Origin: an uncultured Chloroflexota bacterium
GTDB lineage: Bacteria; Chloroflexota; Anaerolineae; Anaerolineales; Anaerolineaceae
Length of the DNA: 64,000 nt
Reading direction: 5' to 3'
Assembly: GCA_902786265.1 (NCBI GenBank)
Contig: CADACE010000008.1
Span: 1-64,000 of the forward strand
Numbering within the stretch: the stretch's first letter is position 1; each line of letters starts with the position of its first letter. The position numbers and the translations under genes were made by a program. Under the pieces are notes generated by a model, which was not told the DNA's origin, made no database searches, and worked only from the letters and a program-made list of their open reading frames with translations. Shown in pieces: positions 37,595 to 46,198 of this stretch.

Positions 37595-38329
37595 ATGAAT
37601 TTAAATGAGCTGCAATTTCCGCTGGAAGCAAATGTACAAACGCTTGCACACTTTATTGATATACAGGGAACATACTCCTTCACTTTTGCCAGTCCGTTTT
37701 GTTATAATTCTCCTGCGGAATTGAAAGAAAAACAGGCATTCCTTCTTGCCGGATTCAACCAGCAGAAGAAAAAGAATTTGAATGCTGACACTGTTTTTAC
37801 ATATTACATTAACAGTCTTGAAAAGAGACCACATCCGGATAAAAAAATCAAAGCTGTTATGCGTCAGTCAACCATTTACCGTGCAGACGGAAGCGAATTA
37901 GGCAGCATTCAGATTCTGCTTCAGCATGGTATTTTCCGTAATTACCATGGTATGAACCCTAATCCGGTTTATGACGCTACGGAAACCCTGGTGGGCTTTT
38001 GCCATTATAACGACAAAAGCAAGAGCAAAGATGTTTATACCTGCAGTCCGGATTTTCATCTTCCGGAACGGGAAATGAAAGCACAGGATGTCGCTTCTCT
38101 TGAAGCTGCCGGTACTATTCACAAAGTTTATTCCTACGATATTGTTGAGTCTGAGGATGTAGACAATAAAGACCGCTTCATGGCTATTTTTTCTCCATCC
38201 AAAAAATCGGAGCTCACGAATAACCGTATCCGTTTTTATGGATGCGAAGATAATGAAGACCTGAAAGAACTGCTGCTTACAGCCCTTTTCGCCTTTTTCT
38301 GGGGAACGTATATCGATATACCGATGTAA
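37595..38329 (+). CDS. Unknown protein
   Basis: The 244-residue soluble protein has no family I recognise. It is mixed alpha/beta by composition, has no signal or membrane helix, and is neither acidic nor low in complexity. A well-formed AAAGAGGA site supports translation. It diverges from the FHA gene, with its own promoter and a terminator behind it. The C-terminus (LLLTALFAFFWGTYIDIPM) is hydrophobic and may be an amphipathic helix. Confidence 0.6.
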   Translation: MNLNELQFPLEANVQTLAHFIDIQGTYSFTFASPFCYNSPAELKEKQAFLLAGFNQQKKKNLNADTVFTYYINSLEKRPHPDKKIKAVMRQSTIYRADGSELGSIQILLQHGIFRNYHGMNPNPVYDATETLVGFCHYNDKSKSKDVYTCSPDFHLPEREMKAQDVASLEAAGTIHKVYSYDIVESEDVDNKDRFMAIFSPSKKSELTNNRIRFYGCEDNEDLKELLLTALFAFFWGTYIDIPM

Positions 38330-38461
38330 GGAAACCGGCATTGGTTCGGATTTTGATTTATTCAAAGAAGGTCAGCCTTGATGCTGCTGCGAAACCGATA
38401 TAGCAGTACTATATGTTGGTCATTTCCTGAAAGTGAAGAGCTGTGAAATTTCAAATTATAA

Positions 38462-38490
38462 AAAAAGTGTGCCGGAAAGACACACTTTTT
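38462..38490. terminator. Bidirectional terminator
   Basis: AAAAAGTGTG and CACACTTTTT are perfect 10-bp arms around a 9-base loop. It serves the + gene at 37595 and possibly the convergent rnz. Confidence 0.85.
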
Positions 38491-38553
38491 ATATTTGCAC
38501 ATAATATGGCAAGTCTTCATAGGTACATCAAATGATCCGCCGTAGAAGACAAA

Positions 38554-38581
38554 TTCTTATTTCTTATTTCTTATTTCTTAT
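38554..38581. repeat. Four tandem heptamers at the rnz stop codon
   Basis: The unit TTCTTAT is repeated four times without error, and the rnz stop codon (38578-38580) lies inside the last copy. A change in copy number would move the stop relative to the last codons. Confidence 0.9.
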
Positions 38582-39501
38582 TTTTCTTCGTGTTTTACCT
38601 GAAACTGGGAGAAATCCCTTGCCACTTCAGTATTGGAAAATACAGCCTGTGCCTCAGCAAGAATATCTTTTTCACGATAACGGCGGGAGACGTGCGTCAG
38701 ATATAATTTCCCGACATTCGCTTCTCTGGCAAGTTCCGCAGCCATTTTCGCGGTAAGGTGGGAATATTGCACTGCCATTTCAGCTTCCTCTTCCAGATAA
38801 GTCGCTTCAATGCTCAATGCATCTGCGCCTTTTACATAGGGCAGCAGTTCCATGGCATTGCCTGTATCGCCGACTGTGATCAAAGTAGTTCCCGGAACAA
38901 ACTCTCCGAGCACGGATTCCGCGTCGATTGTTCTGCCATCCGGCAGCGTTACCGATTCTCCATTGACCAGATTTTTCCGCCAGGGACCTGCTGGAATGTT
39001 CAGCTCTGCGGCTTTTTCAGGGAGGAAAGGACGTTTCCCTTTTTCCTCAAAGCAGAATCCATAAGAATCTGTCCCTCTGTGTGAAACAGGAAAACAGCTG
39101 ACAGTCAGGTTCTTTTCCTCAAAAATAATACCGGGTTTTAATTTGTGAAATACCAACGGTGTAGGTTGATGATTTCCACGTAAGACAACTGAAAACAGAA
39201 GGTCCTTGATACGTTCTATGGCATCAGCTCCGCCATAAATATGCATTTCTTCCATTGTTTCCCAGCGGACCATTGTGGAAACGAGCCCGGCCAGACCAAG
39301 AATGTGATCCAGATGACTGTGCGTTATCAAAATCTTATTTAACCGTTTCAATCCGATACCGGATGTCAGCAGCTGACGCTGCGTTCCTTCTCCGCAGTCA
39401 ACCATAAAACGATGTTCATTATAAAGGACTACCATGGAAGGCAGACTTCGCCGTACAGATGGAGCGGAAGCGGAAGTTCCTAAATAGATTATTTCAAACA
39501 C
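38578..39501 (-). CDS. rnz: Ribonuclease Z
   Basis: This metallo-beta-lactamase-fold endonuclease matures the 3' end of tRNAs that lack an encoded CCA, which fits the tRNA-Arg in this window. The 307 residues contain the THSHLDHILG zinc motif (about residues 60-69), the early LGTSASAPS segment, PVSHRGTDSYGF and TVGDTGN with a later SHLT. The start is GTG 39501 with a GAGGGTGATT site. Confidence 0.93.
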   Translation of the reverse strand: MFEIIYLGTSASAPSVRRSLPSMVVLYNEHRFMVDCGEGTQRQLLTSGIGLKRLNKILITHSHLDHILGLAGLVSTMVRWETMEEMHIYGGADAIERIKDLLFSVVLRGNHQPTPLVFHKLKPGIIFEEKNLTVSCFPVSHRGTDSYGFCFEEKGKRPFLPEKAAELNIPAGPWRKNLVNGESVTLPDGRTIDAESVLGEFVPGTTLITVGDTGNAMELLPYVKGADALSIEATYLEEEAEMAVQYSHLTAKMAAELAREANVGKLYLTHVSRRYREKDILAEAQAVFSNTEVARDFSQFQVKHEEK

Positions 39502-39545
39502 AAATCACCCTCAAAACAAAAATCAGGACTTATTGTACCACTTTT

Positions 39546-40079
39546 TTATCCCCGGACAAATCCGATTTCCGCTAATATCACCCAAACTCCGGATTCGCCG
39601 AACGGAACGGAAATTTTCATCATTGTGTTTTCTGTGCTGAAATACATGGTAACCTGGTTGTTCTGATAGTCCGCACCCATGATTTTTGCAGGCTGCATAT
39701 CTTCAAGCCAGAATGATTCAATCACCTTTTGAACATCTTCGGTAGAGTTGATCTGCATAGAAAAAGTGATATGATCGAATTCAGCATAATCATCGTCACT
39801 CGAGAAACCAAGACTCAGATAAATTTCCGCACAATTCCGGTTGTTGTTTGACTGGCATCCGATGGTGTCGCTGCCGCGCCAACAGGTGAAATCCAGATAT
39901 CTTTTCATCATTTCTGTTACTTCGATCGGGTTAGCCATCCACATTTTCGATGAATTTTGAACGATTTCTGCCACGGAGTAAAACGAAGGATTTTCACGGA
40001 CTGATTGACCGAATGAAGGAAGACATGATAGAAAAAAAACAGCGGTAAGCAGCAGACAAATTATGAGTTTTTTATTCAT
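39546..40079 (-). CDS. Secreted protein of unknown function
   Basis: From ATG 40079 the product is 177 residues with a clear cleavable signal peptide (MNKKLIICLLLTAVFFLSC...). After cleavage the mature part has three cysteines (CWRGSDTIGC, NCAEIYL) and a lightly acidic beta-rich body. No family is recognised. It lies downstream of trxA, whose product could act on its cysteines only if exported, so this is only a neighbour remark. Confidence 0.6.
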   Translation of the reverse strand: MNKKLIICLLLTAVFFLSCLPSFGQSVRENPSFYSVAEIVQNSSKMWMANPIEVTEMMKRYLDFTCWRGSDTIGCQSNNNRNCAEIYLSLGFSSDDDYAEFDHITFSMQINSTEDVQKVIESFWLEDMQPAKIMGADYQNNQVTMYFSTENTMMKISVPFGESGVWVILAEIGFVRG

Positions 40080-40105
40080 TAGGCCCCCTGTGAAAAGATT
40101 ACTGT

Positions 40106-40137
40106 TATAAAAAAGCTCAGTCATGAGGCTGAGCTTT
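40106..40137 (-). terminator. Terminator after trxA
   Basis: AAAGCTCAG/CTGAGCTTT stem (9 bp) around CCTCATGA, followed on the - strand by TTTTTTAT. Confidence 0.8.
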
Positions 40138-40157
40138 GTCCACTTTGAAAACTGTGA

Positions 40158-40487
40158 TCAGGCGAGAAATTCCTGGATCTTTTTGTCCAAATCGGCAGCA
40201 GGCATAGAACCGACTGTTTTATTTACAATTTCTCCGTTTTTGACATAAAGCAGCGTCGGGATGGACTGAACCCCATAATTTTCTGCGGTGTCACTGTCAT
40301 CGTCGATATTGATTTTAGCAACGATCAGTTTACCGGCATATTTTTGAGCGGCTTGTTCAAGCAGCGGACCAATCATCTTACAAGGGCCGCACCAGGGAGC
40401 CCAAAAATCAACAATCACAGGAAGCTCAGACTTCAAAACAGCCTTTTCAAATGTGGCATCAGTTACATGGATAGGTTCTTCAATCAT
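40158..40487 (-). CDS. trxA: Thioredoxin
   Basis: The cytoplasmic disulphide reductase with the redox motif WCGPC at residues 32-36 and the cis-proline segment SIPTLLYVKNG; 109 residues. An AAGGAG site lies 7 bases upstream. No thioredoxin reductase adjoins it. Confidence 0.95.
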   Translation of the reverse strand: MIEEPIHVTDATFEKAVLKSELPVIVDFWAPWCGPCKMIGPLLEQAAQKYAGKLIVAKINIDDDSDTAENYGVQSIPTLLYVKNGEIVNKTVGSMPAADLDKKIQEFLA

Positions 40488-40623
40488 GTTTTACTCCTTT
40501 GTGCTTCAATCTTACCATGAATTCGTTAAGAATTGTTGAATTTCATATTATTAGATGGTTCTGGAGTTACTTTTCAGAGAAGAGTATGAAGATAATAGCG
40601 ACTATGCGAATATATGCAGAAAC

Positions 40624-41346
40624 TTATCGTTTGCCGGCATTTTTTCGTATTTCTGACGGAGTTTTTTTTCTGCTGATCTTTCCCGAAAAAATAATCGAGA
40701 TCAAAAGAATTCCCGTGGCAAATATTGCGGTCAGAACAGCAGCCAGCGTGAAACCATGGACCCAAAGCGGTTCAGGAAAAAGACGGATCAGTGAATCTGT
40801 CTCCCAGAACAGCCAGGAATCCCCTGTAAAAAACAGATGATGAAACGCATCGAAAAAAGCGTCAAAACCGGTAAGAATACCAATTCCGACCATCACGATC
40901 AATGCTAATGTAAGAGAAGCCCCGCATATCAATGATTTCAAAAAGCCGGGCAGCGTTTCCGGTTTCCGGCTGACAAGTAAGATCGTGACAATGATAAAAA
41001 CGATCAGGATCGACATGACTCCTCGTGCATTCCGGAATACGACACGTACATCATACATATGCGAAGTTTCCCGTTCATTGTACAAAGGGCTTCCGTCTTT
41101 CATCTTCAATTCTGCAAGATAGTTATCATGATATTTTTGCGAAAAATCCGTAATATAGTTCACAGATTCCGTACCGTATTCAATTCGTTCTTCAAGCGTG
41201 AAGCCATAAGGATCCGGAGGAAAATCCGGACGTTTGTATTCATGTACCAGATAAGCCGGCGTAAAGATCAAAATGATGGCATTCATCAGCAAAACAAAGG
41301 GTAAACACAATGCTGTGATCGTAAAAAAAATATGCCTGCCTTTCAT
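40624..41346 (-). CDS. DUF1461 membrane protein (TIGR01906 family)
   Basis: The 240 residues have an N-terminal helix, a long external loop with ERIEYGTESVNYI, then three helices and a conserved end (FDAFFDAFHHLFFTGDSW and RLFPEPLW). This family is present in Firmicutes and Chloroflexota and its function is unknown. It lies alone. Confidence 0.8.
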   Translation of the reverse strand: MKGRHIFFTITALCLPFVLLMNAIILIFTPAYLVHEYKRPDFPPDPYGFTLEERIEYGTESVNYITDFSQKYHDNYLAELKMKDGSPLYNERETSHMYDVRVVFRNARGVMSILIVFIIVTILLVSRKPETLPGFLKSLICGASLTLALIVMVGIGILTGFDAFFDAFHHLFFTGDSWLFWETDSLIRLFPEPLWVHGFTLAAVLTAIFATGILLISIIFSGKISRKKTPSEIRKNAGKR

Positions 41347-41393
41347 AATGACCTCATCTTCCTGACTTTTTAACTATTTTACGTCAATTTCCC

Positions 41394-41422
41394 TTGTCAG
41401 AATCATAAACATGGTAAAATAT
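41394..41422 (+). promoter_or_regulatory. Probable tRNA promoter
   Basis: TTGTCA (41394-41399) followed by TAAAATATAT (41415-41424), with spacing 15-17 depending on the box used, about 40 bases before the tRNA. Confidence 0.4.
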
Positions 41423-41461
41423 ATTTCGTTTGGTTTATGAAATGATTTCATGCGAACATAT

Positions 41462-41534
41462 GCCCCTGTAGCTCAATGGACAGAGCGTCGGTCTTCTAAA
41501 CCGCAGGTTGCTGGTTCGAGTCCAGTCAGGGGCG
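41462..41534 (+). tRNA. tRNA-Arg (anticodon UCU)
   Basis: A complete cloverleaf: acceptor GCCCCTG/CAGGGGC plus discriminator G, D-arm with GCTC/GAGC, anticodon loop CTTCTAA (UCU), and T-arm with GGTTCGAGTCC. One mismatch (U-C) lies at the outer end of the anticodon stem. The CCA end is not encoded. It reads AGA/AGG codons. Confidence 0.95.
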
Positions 41535-41551
41535 CTTTACAAGAACAGAAA

Positions 41552-41587
41552 CCTTTTTGCACCAGTAAATGCAGAAAGGCTTTTTTG
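41552..41587 (+). terminator. Terminator of the tRNA gene
   Basis: CCTTTTTGCA and TGCAGAAAGG form a 10-bp stem (one G-T) followed by C and six T. Confidence 0.85.
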
Positions 41588-41653
41588 TTCAAAGAAATGA
41601 TAATTTTTCTTTATAACATTTTCTCAAAGTCTTGTTCTCTTTGAGCATTAATA

Positions 41654-41697
41654 CGCCCCGTATAAATTATTAATTATACGGGGCGGAAATTTTTTCT
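41654..41697. repeat. Strong 12-bp inverted repeat
   Basis: CGCCCCGTATAA (41654-41665) and TTATACGGGGCG (41674-41685) flank an 8-base AT loop. A T-run follows only after GAAA on the + side. It may be a second terminator or an mRNA 3' end structure of the convergent nucleosidase gene. Confidence 0.7.
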
Positions 41698-41716
41698 TTT
41701 GGTTTTGAGTATTGTT

Positions 41717-42511
41717 TTATTTCATATTCTCAAGCATTTTCATCACGATGGTACAGGAATGATCCGCCGCCATGTCGACGAAATTATCGTATGTTTCGCG
41801 AGCATCTCCATCTGCTTTATCGGACATCGAGCGGATGACGACGAACGGGACGCTATATTGCTCACAGACCGCGGCAACGGATGCTCCTTCCATTTCGCAG
41901 GCAAGCGCATCAAATTTTTCCTGAAGTGTCTTCACATAAGCCGCGGATGCGACAAACTGATCTCCGGAGGCAATTGTTCCCTTGAAAACATGATCCGCTC
42001 CGACTGTATCGACAGCAGCATCATATGCCAGGTTCACCAGAGACTCATCGCAGGAATAATAACCGCCGTTTGTATTATCATGCGTGGAAGTCCAGACAAA
42101 TCCTTCATTCTGGATCGTACCATAGTCATGCTGTACGAGATCGGTTGCGATGACCATATCAAGCACTTTTGTCTCATCGCCGACACCGCCCGCGACACCG
42201 GTGAAAATCAAAGAACTGATATCATAGCGGTTAAATAACGCGGCAGTTCCCGCTGCCGAAAGTACCTTGCCGATCCCGGCTTTTACAATGACCACATTCT
42301 TACCGCAAAGCGTACCGACATTGAACACAATACCGCCGACATGGTCCTCATATTCAATATCTGCATTTGCCAGAATCAGATCGATTTCCGTATCCATAGC
42401 AGAGACAATACCGATCCTGCTTACGGTTTCGGCAGTGTTTCCCTGCGCGAATGTGCTTTGGAAAGCGAATAAGCAAATTAAAACCGCTAATAACAAAAAG
42501 ACTTTTTTCAT
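41717..42511 (-). CDS. Exported 5'-methylthioadenosine/S-adenosylhomocysteine nucleosidase-like protein
   Basis: The 264 residues match the MTA/SAH nucleosidase family (PNP fold): GIVSAMDTEIDLIL, IFTGVAGGVGDETKV, the acidic ALACEMEGASVAAV, and VIRSMSDKADG with the catalytic Asp. An N-terminal signal peptide (MKKVFLLLAVLICLFAFQ, cleavage after about STFAQG) marks it for export, unlike the usual cytoplasmic enzyme. Start ATG 42511 with AAAGG upstream; a GTG at 42520 is in frame. Gene context gives no partner. Confidence 0.8.
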   Translation of the reverse strand: MKKVFLLLAVLICLFAFQSTFAQGNTAETVSRIGIVSAMDTEIDLILANADIEYEDHVGGIVFNVGTLCGKNVVIVKAGIGKVLSAAGTAALFNRYDISSLIFTGVAGGVGDETKVLDMVIATDLVQHDYGTIQNEGFVWTSTHDNTNGGYYSCDESLVNLAYDAAVDTVGADHVFKGTIASGDQFVASAAYVKTLQEKFDALACEMEGASVAAVCEQYSVPFVVIRSMSDKADGDARETYDNFVDMAADHSCTIVMKMLENMK

Positions 42512-42522
42512 AAAGCGCACCT

Positions 42523-43275
42523 TTATTTTTTATTTATGGTTTTATCTTCATTTATAAATATATCTTTTTTCGACACCTGACCGACAAGAATGTAAGAAAT
42601 TACAAAAAAGACAAAAATGAAGGCGAGGAAGTACCAACCGGCATCCTGCTGTTCAAGAGCAGCGATATAGTCATATGCGCCATGGATCAGCATGGGGATG
42701 ATGAGCGACAGAATGGTGAAAAGCACTGTTTTCCCTTTTTCACCGGCATAATCATATTTTTTTGCGATGCCGTAAAATGTGCCCATGAAAACACCGAAAC
42801 AGGCGTGTCCGGGAATAGCGGTGACAGCGCGGGCAATGGCGGTGCTCAATCCATAATTCAAAACATAGCTGATGTTTTCCCAAAGCGCGAATCCAAGGGA
42901 AACGAAGACCGCGTAAACTACGCCGTCATACTGGCAGTTGAATTCCCGGTCGTTCCAGCTGTTTTTCCGCAGGAATATATATTTAGAGCTTTCTTCCGCA
43001 ACAGCGACGATGCAAAAATACAGGATAAGGTTATACTTCACCGTGTTCGGTTCAACATACTGATCCAGAACATAGCAGAAAATGCGTTCTTCAACCAGCG
43101 CCAGAAGAGAAGAAAGCACACCGGCTCTGACCAGCTTATAAAGAAAATCGGGACTTTCTTTTTCAAGATGATCGGATTTGTAAACCCGGATCATCAGAAA
43201 GATCGCCGGGATCACAGCTGCGGCGATCAAAAGATAATTGTAGTAAACAATAGGTCTGACAAGATAATAAAACAT
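42523..43275 (-). CDS. PrsW-family intramembrane metalloprotease
   Basis: The 250-residue multi-helix protein has the family motifs AEESSKYIFLR (E-E-x-x-K), GVVYAVFVSLGFALWENISY, HACFGVFMG and HGAYDY. PrsW cleaves anti-sigma factors in Bacillus. No anti-sigma factor lies near, so the target is unknown. It is adjacent to the exported nucleosidase (11 bases). Confidence 0.88.
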   Translation of the reverse strand: MFYYLVRPIVYYNYLLIAAAVIPAIFLMIRVYKSDHLEKESPDFLYKLVRAGVLSSLLALVEERIFCYVLDQYVEPNTVKYNLILYFCIVAVAEESSKYIFLRKNSWNDREFNCQYDGVVYAVFVSLGFALWENISYVLNYGLSTAIARAVTAIPGHACFGVFMGTFYGIAKKYDYAGEKGKTVLFTILSLIIPMLIHGAYDYIAALEQQDAGWYFLAFIFVFFVISYILVGQVSKKDIFINEDKTINKK

Positions 43276-43337
43276 AGTATCTCCTTATAAACTGTCAGCG
43301 GTGCTGTGATACGTACTGAATTACAGTAGACCCCTGA

Positions 43338-44429
43338 TTATTTACTCTGAACAGTTTCAGCTTCCTTCCTGGCGATATATTTATCAAATTCGATTTTCAA
43401 CCAGGCTGCAATCGGTGCTGAAACAAGCATCCCAACCACACCGCCGACAGCGCCGCCCGCGATCATTGCGGAGAAAACCAGCAGCGGATGGATGGAAATA
43501 CTCTTGCTTGTGAGCCGTGGGTTGAACACATTGGCATCGATTTGCATCAGGATGATCAGTACAACAGTACCAAGTATAAACTTATCCATCAATCCTTCAG
43601 ACAGGCAAATCACCAGTAACGCAATAATACCGCCGATCGGTCCGACAAACGGAATAAGGTTTCCGATTGCGGTCATCATTCCTATCCCAAAAGCGTAGGG
43701 GATCCTGCAGATCAGCATGGATATACTCACCATTACAAATACCAACAGGGCATCCAGGAGCTTCCCGCGGATATAACCGGAAAAACAACGGTCGGCATCG
43801 TGTATCAGCTCCTGAGCTTTTGCGCGGGATTCGGGTTTTACAAATACATCAAGGACATGTGACCAGTAAGCGCCGATATTTTCGGAATCCAGCAAAAAAT
43901 ATATCGCAAATATTACAGAAAAGAAAAGATTCGAGGCAAAATCGGAAACACTGCCGAAAAACCCGGTAATAGATTTGAAAATTTTTCCGACGACTCCGCT
44001 GTTTTCTGACAGCCATGCCTGTGCTTTCCCGGTAATTTCATCGATTTGCATATCGAAAGATTTGATTAGGGCATCCAGACTGCTGGTGTCGACAGTTATA
44101 GCGTTTGACTGGTTTCGAACGGTTAAGGCTATAAAAACAAGACTTCCGATTATGATGCCAAGAATGATCACAACAGTTACAATGACTGCAGCCGTACGTG
44201 AGGAATGCAGCACCTTTTCAAACTTCTGGATCAGCGGCTCAAAAAGATAGGCGATAATGCCTCCCGAAATGATGGGTTGCAATACCAGTCCGATTAGGTT
44301 GAACAGCTTTCGGAAAAATCCGCCGGACAGTGAAAGGATGATGCATAAGGTGAATATGATCACAGAGGTAATGATCGCGTAAACCGCGATTTTGGTATAT
44401 TTTTTATCTTCGTATTGTTTCAGTTTCAT
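43338..44429 (-). CDS. AI-2E family transporter
   Basis: This is a roughly eight-helix permease-like family. The 363 residues include the family end GPIGGIIALLVICLSEG and LTSKSISIHPLLVF near the C-terminus. Family members export or exchange small molecules; the AI-2 link is not general. I used ATG 44429; an ATG 44441 is also in frame. Confidence 0.82.
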   Translation of the reverse strand: MKLKQYEDKKYTKIAVYAIITSVIIFTLCIILSLSGGFFRKLFNLIGLVLQPIISGGIIAYLFEPLIQKFEKVLHSSRTAAVIVTVVIILGIIIGSLVFIALTVRNQSNAITVDTSSLDALIKSFDMQIDEITGKAQAWLSENSGVVGKIFKSITGFFGSVSDFASNLFFSVIFAIYFLLDSENIGAYWSHVLDVFVKPESRAKAQELIHDADRCFSGYIRGKLLDALLVFVMVSISMLICRIPYAFGIGMMTAIGNLIPFVGPIGGIIALLVICLSEGLMDKFILGTVVLIILMQIDANVFNPRLTSKSISIHPLLVFSAMIAGGAVGGVVGMLVSAPIAAWLKIEFDKYIARKEAETVQSK

Positions 44430-44474
44430 ACACTGTATCATCCTTTTGTTTGATTTATTTTAAAACCGTCTGTT

Positions 44475-44891
44475 TCAGCGGACAGACATGACTATGGTTC
44501 CGTCAGCTTTGCTGAGAACGGATGCGTAAACGCTGTATGATCCGGGTTCGAGGTCATATTCACTGGGATCCTTACCGCTGATTTTGATCTCCATATCGGC
44601 ATTTTTACCGCTTACCGCGTCAGTCAAATCCTGTACCGATGAGCCCATGTCAAGGTCAAAAAGGGTAAGCTTTACGCTGATTTCACCCTTTGTCAGGGTC
44701 GGATCTATATATAATTTCTCACCCTCAGAGATCTCGAAGCCTGATGTTGCTCCAAACATATCCTTTGAAGCGTTTTTGGCAAGAATCGTAACATTTTTTT
44801 CATCAGAAGAAATCGCGAAATCAGACTTTTTACAGCCTGTAAGAGACAACATCAGAATAACCAAAATCAAAAATATTAATTGCTTCTTCAT
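44475..44891 (-). CDS. Lipoprotein of unknown function
   Basis: A 138-residue lipoprotein with lipobox LTGC at residues 17-20 after a hydrophobic signal. The mature part is beta-strand-rich and acidic, with no recognised family. It is followed after 33 bases by the AI-2E gene in the same direction. Confidence 0.65.
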   Translation of the reverse strand: MKKQLIFLILVILMLSLTGCKKSDFAISSDEKNVTILAKNASKDMFGATSGFEISEGEKLYIDPTLTKGEISVKLTLFDLDMGSSVQDLTDAVSGKNADMEIKISGKDPSEYDLEPGSYSVYASVLSKADGTIVMSVR

Positions 44892-45015
44892 CTAATAATT
44901 CCTTTCCAGGAATATATAAAAATAAATTTTATTACTGTCCGGAAGATATTTCGGTACCTGCCAAACAAAATCGGCAACAATTCAAAATAGCCTGAACAGG
45001 TATAATTTATTATAA

Positions 45016-45052
45016 TAAAAAAACCCGGGACTGCCTGATTTTGCAGGTCCCG
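45016..45052 (-). terminator. Terminator of the DUF308 gene
   Basis: Arms CGGGA/TCCCG and CCTG/CAGG with a short internal loop, followed on the - strand by GGGTTTTTTT. Confidence 0.75.
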
Positions 45053-45086
45053 AGCTTACATGCTGAACTTCGGATTTCTGTTTTCC

Positions 45087-45623
45087 TTAGAAGAAAAAGC
45101 TGAAAATGAAAACAAACAGGTCGAAAACACCGGTGCCAATGAGCATGTATCCGGTTACGGTCCAGGCAGTTTCAACAGCTGTGAAAGGATTCAGGAAAAT
45201 GACGACACCGAGTGCGATCGTCAGAATAGCAGCAACCAACCATAGCCAATGACGGGGAAGACTGTGCGATTTGAGAATGAAATAATCACTAAGCTTGTTG
45301 ATGCCCAGGATGACCATGATCACGCCATAGATCTTTGCAAAGGTCGGAAAAGCGTTTACGACATTCTGGCTGAAGACGACAAAAACGATGCCAAGAATCA
45401 GATCGATGATCGCGCAGACAAGTCCGAGACGATAGGGGAACTGCATTGATTTCAGGTTAAGTGCCCAGTAAAGACTGATCACTCCAATAACCAGAAGCAT
45501 AACACCAAAAATAATAACTGCACTGTTGGAAAATTCAGCAGGAGCAGTCAGCAGACGGACACCGGCATAGACTTCAAAGAAGATGAAGACAATGATTGCC
45601 AGACAGCGTTGAAATTTACTCAT
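45087..45623 (-). CDS. DUF308 (HdeD-like) membrane protein
   Basis: The 178 residues form six short helices in three similar pairs (AVIIFGVMLLVIGVISLYW; IYGVIMVILGINKLSDYF; TGYMLIGTGVFDLFVFIF), the DUF308 pattern. HdeD is involved in acid resistance in Escherichia coli, but members here are uncharacterised. An AGGTG site precedes the ATG. Confidence 0.8.
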   Translation of the reverse strand: MSKFQRCLAIIVFIFFEVYAGVRLLTAPAEFSNSAVIIFGVMLLVIGVISLYWALNLKSMQFPYRLGLVCAIIDLILGIVFVVFSQNVVNAFPTFAKIYGVIMVILGINKLSDYFILKSHSLPRHWLWLVAAILTIALGVVIFLNPFTAVETAWTVTGYMLIGTGVFDLFVFIFSFFF

Positions 45624-45945
45624 AAATAAACACCTCGTTAGTTAATCCCTTTCGGGAATAATTTTTTAAATAATTACACTCATTCAAATTTGGCTGTAAT
45701 TATCTGATTCACTTGTTATTTGGATAATTAATACCTGTAATGTAATTTGAAATAAAAAAGAACCGGTTTTTTCCATAATCATTTTTCATGCATTCCGCTT
45801 TTACAGAATAAACTTAATTTTTTTATTCTATAAAAACCAAGCGCATATTATAACTGATTATTGTCAAATTGCAATAAACTGCAATAGAAATGTGTTGATT
45901 CGTAAATAATCTGCCGGGTTCTTCGTTTTCTGATATAATAATTCA
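45624..45945. other. AT-rich gap between DUF308 and the small frame
   Basis: No gene of useful length; many A/T runs and a small CCCGAAAGGG hairpin just upstream of DUF308. A TATAAT lies at 45934-45939. Confidence 0.4.
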
Positions 45946-46086
45946 ATGGTAACCGCACCGCAGCAGAACTATTTTGGCATGGATTTGTTCATGTCTGAAA
46001 ATGTTTTTGTTGTGAAATTCAGCGTTGAAAGTGAAGCCTGCCAGGCATTTTCTGAATTAAAAAATGCCGCACTGACAAATGGCTGA
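45946..46086 (+). CDS. Possible leaderless 46-residue frame
   Basis: ATG 45946 lies 7 bases after a perfect TATAAT (45934-45939), the same spacing as at 23786, and opens a protein-like frame with the segment FVVKFSVESEACQAFSELKN. It may be the N-terminal remnant of a longer protein, because later codons are not open in this frame. The -35 is weak. Confidence 0.35.
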   Translation: MVTAPQQNYFGMDLFMSENVFVVKFSVESEACQAFSELKNAALTNG

Positions 46087-46198
46087 TCCAGTTTCAGAAA
46101 GGTTTCAGCCTGATAATGCAGGATCGGTAATCCAGAGATTAAAAAGATAATAATTGTATTAAAAATTATTTTCGGTTAAGAAGGGATATCAGGCCTTT

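Noticed and set aside
38554..38581. Heptamer repeat as a CRISPR
   Set aside because: The units are contiguous without spacers and far too short.
41450..41644. 65-residue frame over the tRNA (begins APVAQWTERRSSK)
   Set aside because: This peptide is the familiar shadow of a bacterial tRNA gene; the tRNA cloverleaf is complete.
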